Assembly: GCA_004524595.1 (NCBI GenBank)
Contig: SDOA01000002.1
Span: 1-64,000 of the forward strand
DNA: 64,000 bases
Direction of reading: 5' to 3'
Source: Candidatus Thorarchaeota archaeon
Lineage (GTDB): Archaea > Asgardarchaeota > Thorarchaeia > Thorarchaeales > Thorarchaeaceae
Under the pieces are notes generated by a model, which saw only the letters and a list, made by a program, of their open reading frames with translations, ran no database searches and had not been told where the DNA came from. The position numbers and the translations under genes are program-made. Below are positions 61,565 to 64,000 of this stretch, piece after piece (the first letter of the stretch is position 1; each line of letters opens with the position of its first letter).

Positions 61565-62665
61565 TCAAGTATACTGGTTGCAGGATATTTTTCCTTCTGT
61601 GAAGGAGATGTACGTTGCTTTCTCACTAAGCCAACAGCCTGCATCCGCAACTCTACTTCGTTCATCCAAGAATGGTCTATGTCCATGACCATGGATTAGA
61701 AACTCGTCATGATTTAGCTCCCCAGATAACATAGCAGCTATTCTAGTTCCGCTACGCAATAGCTGATTATGTTCACTAATTCCTTTTTTTGAATTATTTG
61801 AAACAATATATCGCAATATATCACTCCAAGTCTGCAAGAAACGACTGGCAATCTCTGGTATTGTACCATTTTCTATGATATATGCGAAGTCATCCCAGCT
61901 CTCAATCCGAGGGTAAATTGAATCATTCCAAAAAGGTTCTTGCACCTCTTTTCTAACTGAATCAATCATTTGTTGTTGTGTCTTTTTTGAATTGGGGATA
62001 TCAAACTCGATGAAATCATGCAACAATTCGAAATCATCTTGCATTGACTTTGCCCTCGATGCAGCATATCCCTCAAAAGGTCCTGCTAGTTTATTCTCTA
62101 TATCTATTCTTTGTTCCTTTGTAAGTTGGTGCACTCTTGAGAGTAACCATGGAGAAATTGAATCTGAATAGCGTTCCATCAGACTCCAGACATGCACAGT
62201 TTCTGATTGCACACCATAGTGGTGACACATTGCTTTGCAGAATGTTTCATAGAATGGAAGGGCATACCAGTAGTTTATCTGGTGACCATGAATGAATCTA
62301 AATTTTGAATTTCCACTGGTCAGAACTCGGCTCCTATTAATGGACAGATTCTTAGAACTATGAATGAACTCCTCTGGCATATCCACATTTGCTTGTTCCC
62401 CTCCAAATTCTAACATTATCATATCATGATTCCCCACAATATAAGAAACATGAAAACCCAGTTCGCAAATGCTATTCAAGAGATCTATATTTTGTAAAAG
62501 TAATTGGGAATTGTCTCTCCTCCAAAGATCGAAGATGTCTCCAAGTAAGACAAATTCTGTAATATCCTCACTCATTGGTTTCAGATACTCGTTAATGAAC
62601 TTGAGAAAACCTCTCCTATTAGAGAGTTTATCACCAAGATGAAGATCAGAAACTGCTATTATCAT
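61565..62665 (-). CDS. Metallophosphoesterase (calcineurin-like)
   Basis: 366 residues. The five metallophosphoesterase blocks are complete: SDLHLGD (D7, H9), LGDIFDLW, GNHD near residue 79, FIHGHQINYW near 123-132 and a final IHGHGHRP near 329-336. The central insertion (about 135-270) is helical and may define the substrate. The closest general resemblance is to UDP-2,3-diacylglucosamine pyrophosphatase-type or serine/threonine-type phosphatases; lipid-A synthesis is not expected in archaea, so the substrate is open. No signal peptide is seen. The start is an ATG at 62665. Confidence 0.85.
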   Translation of the reverse strand: MIIAVSDLHLGDKLSNRRGFLKFINEYLKPMSEDITEFVLLGDIFDLWRRDNSQLLLQNIDLLNSICELGFHVSYIVGNHDMIMLEFGGEQANVDMPEEFIHSSKNLSINRSRVLTSGNSKFRFIHGHQINYWYALPFYETFCKAMCHHYGVQSETVHVWSLMERYSDSISPWLLSRVHQLTKEQRIDIENKLAGPFEGYAASRAKSMQDDFELLHDFIEFDIPNSKKTQQQMIDSVRKEVQEPFWNDSIYPRIESWDDFAYIIENGTIPEIASRFLQTWSDILRYIVSNNSKKGISEHNQLLRSGTRIAAMLSGELNHDEFLIHGHGHRPFLDERSRVADAGCWLSEKATYISFTEGKISCNQYT

Positions 62666-62720
62666 GTTCTATCCTTCGTTCTACTCCTCTGAGTGTCTTC
62701 ATTCTCTTAAATCTCTTCAA

Positions 62721-63152
62721 TTAATGTGAGTGGGTATGAACATTATTGTCATCTGGTAGTGAGAAAGTGAAGAGCCGGGAATATTCGATACCAGTGATAC
62801 CAGAAATCGTATTTGCGAGTTTTAAAATAGCCTCCTTTGACCCCCTCAAAGTAATAACCTCTAAACAATGCGTCTTTGAGATATGTACGTGTACTGTAGA
62901 AATCACATGGGCCTCAGATGAGTGTTGAACTTTGATGAGATCCGCCATCACCTTCGGTTTGTGCGAGTAGACAATATTCAGACTTGCTGTGACCTGTTTC
63001 TTACCTGACTCCCAATCATATTGAGAGATGTATAATCGCATTGCATCCCGTAATGCTTCAGAACGTCCAACATATCCTCTCTCTTCGACTTGTCTGTCGA
63101 AATCCTTCAGAAGGTCCTCTGGAATGGACACTCCAAACCTCTTTAATACCAT
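62721..63152 (-). CDS. nikR: NikR nickel-responsive regulator
   Basis: 143 residues from the ATG at 63152, which follows AGGTGA by 8 bases. The ribbon-helix-helix DNA-binding part is RFGVSIPEDLLKDFDRQVEE with GRSEALRDAMRLYI. The nickel site is complete: H77, H88, H90 and C96, which match E. coli H76, H87, H89 and C95 in spacing. It should bind DNA as a tetramer when nickel is plentiful, repressing nickel uptake. It is divergent from cbiM, with the 10-bp direct repeats at 63170-63199 between them as the likely target. The C terminus has an extra His-rich tail, VHTHSH. Confidence 0.92.
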   Translation of the reverse strand: MVLKRFGVSIPEDLLKDFDRQVEERGYVGRSEALRDAMRLYISQYDWESGKKQVTASLNIVYSHKPKVMADLIKVQHSSEAHVISTVHVHISKTHCLEVITLRGSKEAILKLANTISGITGIEYSRLFTFSLPDDNNVHTHSH

Positions 63153-63169
63153 GACATGAATCACCTATG

Positions 63170-63245
63170 GAAGTAACACGAATTCCTCAGAAGTAACACA
63201 TTTAAGAAGGTTGTGACGGAAATCATAATCCAATAGAAGTGACAT
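63170..63245. promoter_or_regulatory. Direct repeats between nikR and cbiM
   Basis: GAAGTAACAC occurs at 63170-63179 and 63190-63199, exactly 20 bases apart (two helical turns). A degenerate third copy, AGAAGTGACAT, lies at 63235-63245, just before cbiM. Spacing and position fit operator sites for NikR, though they do not match the E. coli GTATGA-N16-TCATAC sequence. Confidence 0.5.
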
Positions 63246-63248
63246 CAG

Positions 63249-63950
63249 ATGCATGTACCGGATGGAATAATACCGCTATGGTTACAGATTATCATGTATA
63301 TCATTAGTGGGATAATGCTTGTTGTTTCTGTTAAGATGATTAACAAGAAGTTTGATGATAAGCTTGTACCGTATATGGGTGTTCTCGCTGCTGTAATCTT
63401 TGCCGCTCAGCTTGTTAACTTCCCAGTTCCTCCATCAAGTGGCCACCTAGTTGGTTCTACTCTGCTTGCTGTAATGCTTGGCCCTTGGGGAGGAATGTTG
63501 ATCATTGGGATGGTCCTTTTTGTACAGGCTCTCTCAGGTGATGGCGGACTTCTGACATACGGCCTTAATTTCTTCAACATGGGCATTTTTTCATGTCTTG
63601 TTGGGTGGGCATTGGCACTCGTTTTGTTCAAAGGATTAAAGAAGTTCACAGATGAGAAGAAGTCCGTTTTAGCTGCAACATCAATTGCTTCTTACATTGT
63701 AACAGTCTTAGCTGCCTTTATGCTAGGACTCCAATTATTTACAGTTACTGGATTTGGAGTTGAAGCATTAGCAGCCATTACGATAGTTCATGTCTTCATT
63801 GGAATTGGTGAGGCTATTCTTACCTTCGTTATTCTTCTCTACTTTATCAGAGCCAAACCACAGGTGATCTCGTTCTTGAAAGAGAGTGAAGTTTCTGAGA
63901 TGGCGAAAGTGCCAGCTATACCTCTCCTATCTCAACAGACTACGGGGTGA
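63249..63950 (+). CDS. cbiM: CbiM, ECF-type nickel/cobalt transporter S component
   Basis: 233 residues with about seven membrane helices. The N terminus MHVPDG is the conserved metal-coordinating start of CbiM/NikM proteins (Met-His amine and His2 imidazole), which fixes the ATG at 63249. SSGHLVGSTLLAVMLGPWGG near residue 60 and VFIGIGEAILTFVILL near 180 are further family marks. It imports nickel or cobalt together with CbiN-like and EcfA/T proteins; the partner is encoded next. The nikR gene beside it suggests nickel. The stop lies two bases before the next ATG. Confidence 0.9.
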   Translation: MHVPDGIIPLWLQIIMYIISGIMLVVSVKMINKKFDDKLVPYMGVLAAVIFAAQLVNFPVPPSSGHLVGSTLLAVMLGPWGGMLIIGMVLFVQALSGDGGLLTYGLNFFNMGIFSCLVGWALALVLFKGLKKFTDEKKSVLAATSIASYIVTVLAAFMLGLQLFTVTGFGVEALAAITIVHVFIGIGEAILTFVILLYFIRAKPQVISFLKESEVSEMAKVPAIPLLSQQTTG

Positions 63951-63952
63951 TT

Positions 63953-64000
63953 ATGATGGATAGAAAAGAAATAATCAGGTATGTATTACCCTTAGTGGCA
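63953..64000 (+). CDS. CbiN/PDGLE-domain protein, N-terminal fragment (cut by window edge)
   Basis: The first 16 codons, starting ATG ATG, encode MMDRKEIIRYVLPLVA and then leave the window. A short basic start running into a membrane helix right after cbiM fits a CbiN-like or PDGLE-domain partner subunit of the same transporter. The gene overlaps nothing and would be translated from the cbiM transcript. Only position and the opening hydrophobic segment support this. Confidence 0.5.
   Translation, partial: MMDRKEIIRYVLPLVA

Noticed and set aside
1..64000. CRISPR arrays, rRNA genes, prophage or plasmid functions
   Set aside because: No regularly spaced repeats, rRNA signatures, integrase, portal or replication-initiator genes were seen.

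Overview
The window is a stretch of archaeal chromosome. Most genes carry purine-rich Shine-Dalgarno sites or AT-rich TATA-like promoters, coding is dense on both strands, and AT content looks high throughout (estimated by eye). Archaeal informational genes are present: TFB, family-B DNA polymerase, the NurA-HerA-Mre11-Rad50 quartet, archaeosine synthase with its radical SAM partner, archaeal AspRS and ArgRS, a UbiA-type lipid prenyltransferase and tRNA-His. Together with an ESCRT locus (ESCRT-II Vps22/36-like and Vps25 proteins, an MIT-domain Vps4 ATPase, an ESCRT-III protein), a longin-like protein and an IFT52-like GIFT-domain protein, this points to an Asgard archaeon. A Thorarchaeia-like lineage would fit, but the window alone does not prove it.

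Layout. 1-9.7 kb: two thioredoxin-like genes (one cut by the window edge), a MrfA/Hrq1-like helicase, the archaeosine pair ArcS/RaSEA, a small hypothetical gene, a large beta-rich repeat protein and a degenerate MBL-fold protein. 9.9-16.4 kb: the DNA end-processing operon nurA-herA-mre11-rad50. 16.4-20.3 kb: two tandem paralogous multi-pass GT-C-like membrane proteins. 20.3-31.6 kb: the IFT52-like protein, a HIT hydrolase, a PPC/DUF296 protein, PolB with a PIP-box-like motif at each end, a glycosidase-like TIM barrel, two small membrane proteins, a class III aminotransferase, an orphan DNA methyltransferase and a small winged-helix gene. 31.7-38.3 kb: aspS and the ESCRT locus, ending in a B-box/zinc-ribbon/coiled-coil/PH-like protein that is a good candidate for an undescribed ESCRT adaptor. 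38.4-50.4 kb: TldD/TldE, ArgRS, TFB, a longin-like protein, a tRNA-methyltransferase-like gene, an endonuclease IV-like gene, a DUF6125-like gene, UbiA and a Yip1-like gene. 50.4-64 kb: two ECF-type S components around two regulators, HypB, TraB-like, an autoregulated-looking HTH gene, a decayed GrpB gene, tRNA-His, membrane, secreted and regulatory genes, an M1-like peptidase, a phosphoesterase, and NikR divergent from CbiM.

How the genes work together. ArcS and RaSEA form one tRNA-modification unit. NurA, HerA, Mre11 and Rad50 form one recombination unit with overlapping or nearly abutting genes. The ESCRT genes probably act in membrane remodelling or division. NikR, CbiM and HypB belong to nickel homeostasis and NiFe-hydrogenase maturation.

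Three non-coding places stand out: a 163-bp element closed by a perfect 14-bp inverted repeat behind TFB (44556-44718), an 87-bp nested-hairpin element upstream of tRNA-His (57096-57182), and a strong hairpin in front of aspS (31609-31638). I found no CRISPR array, insertion sequence or rRNA gene.
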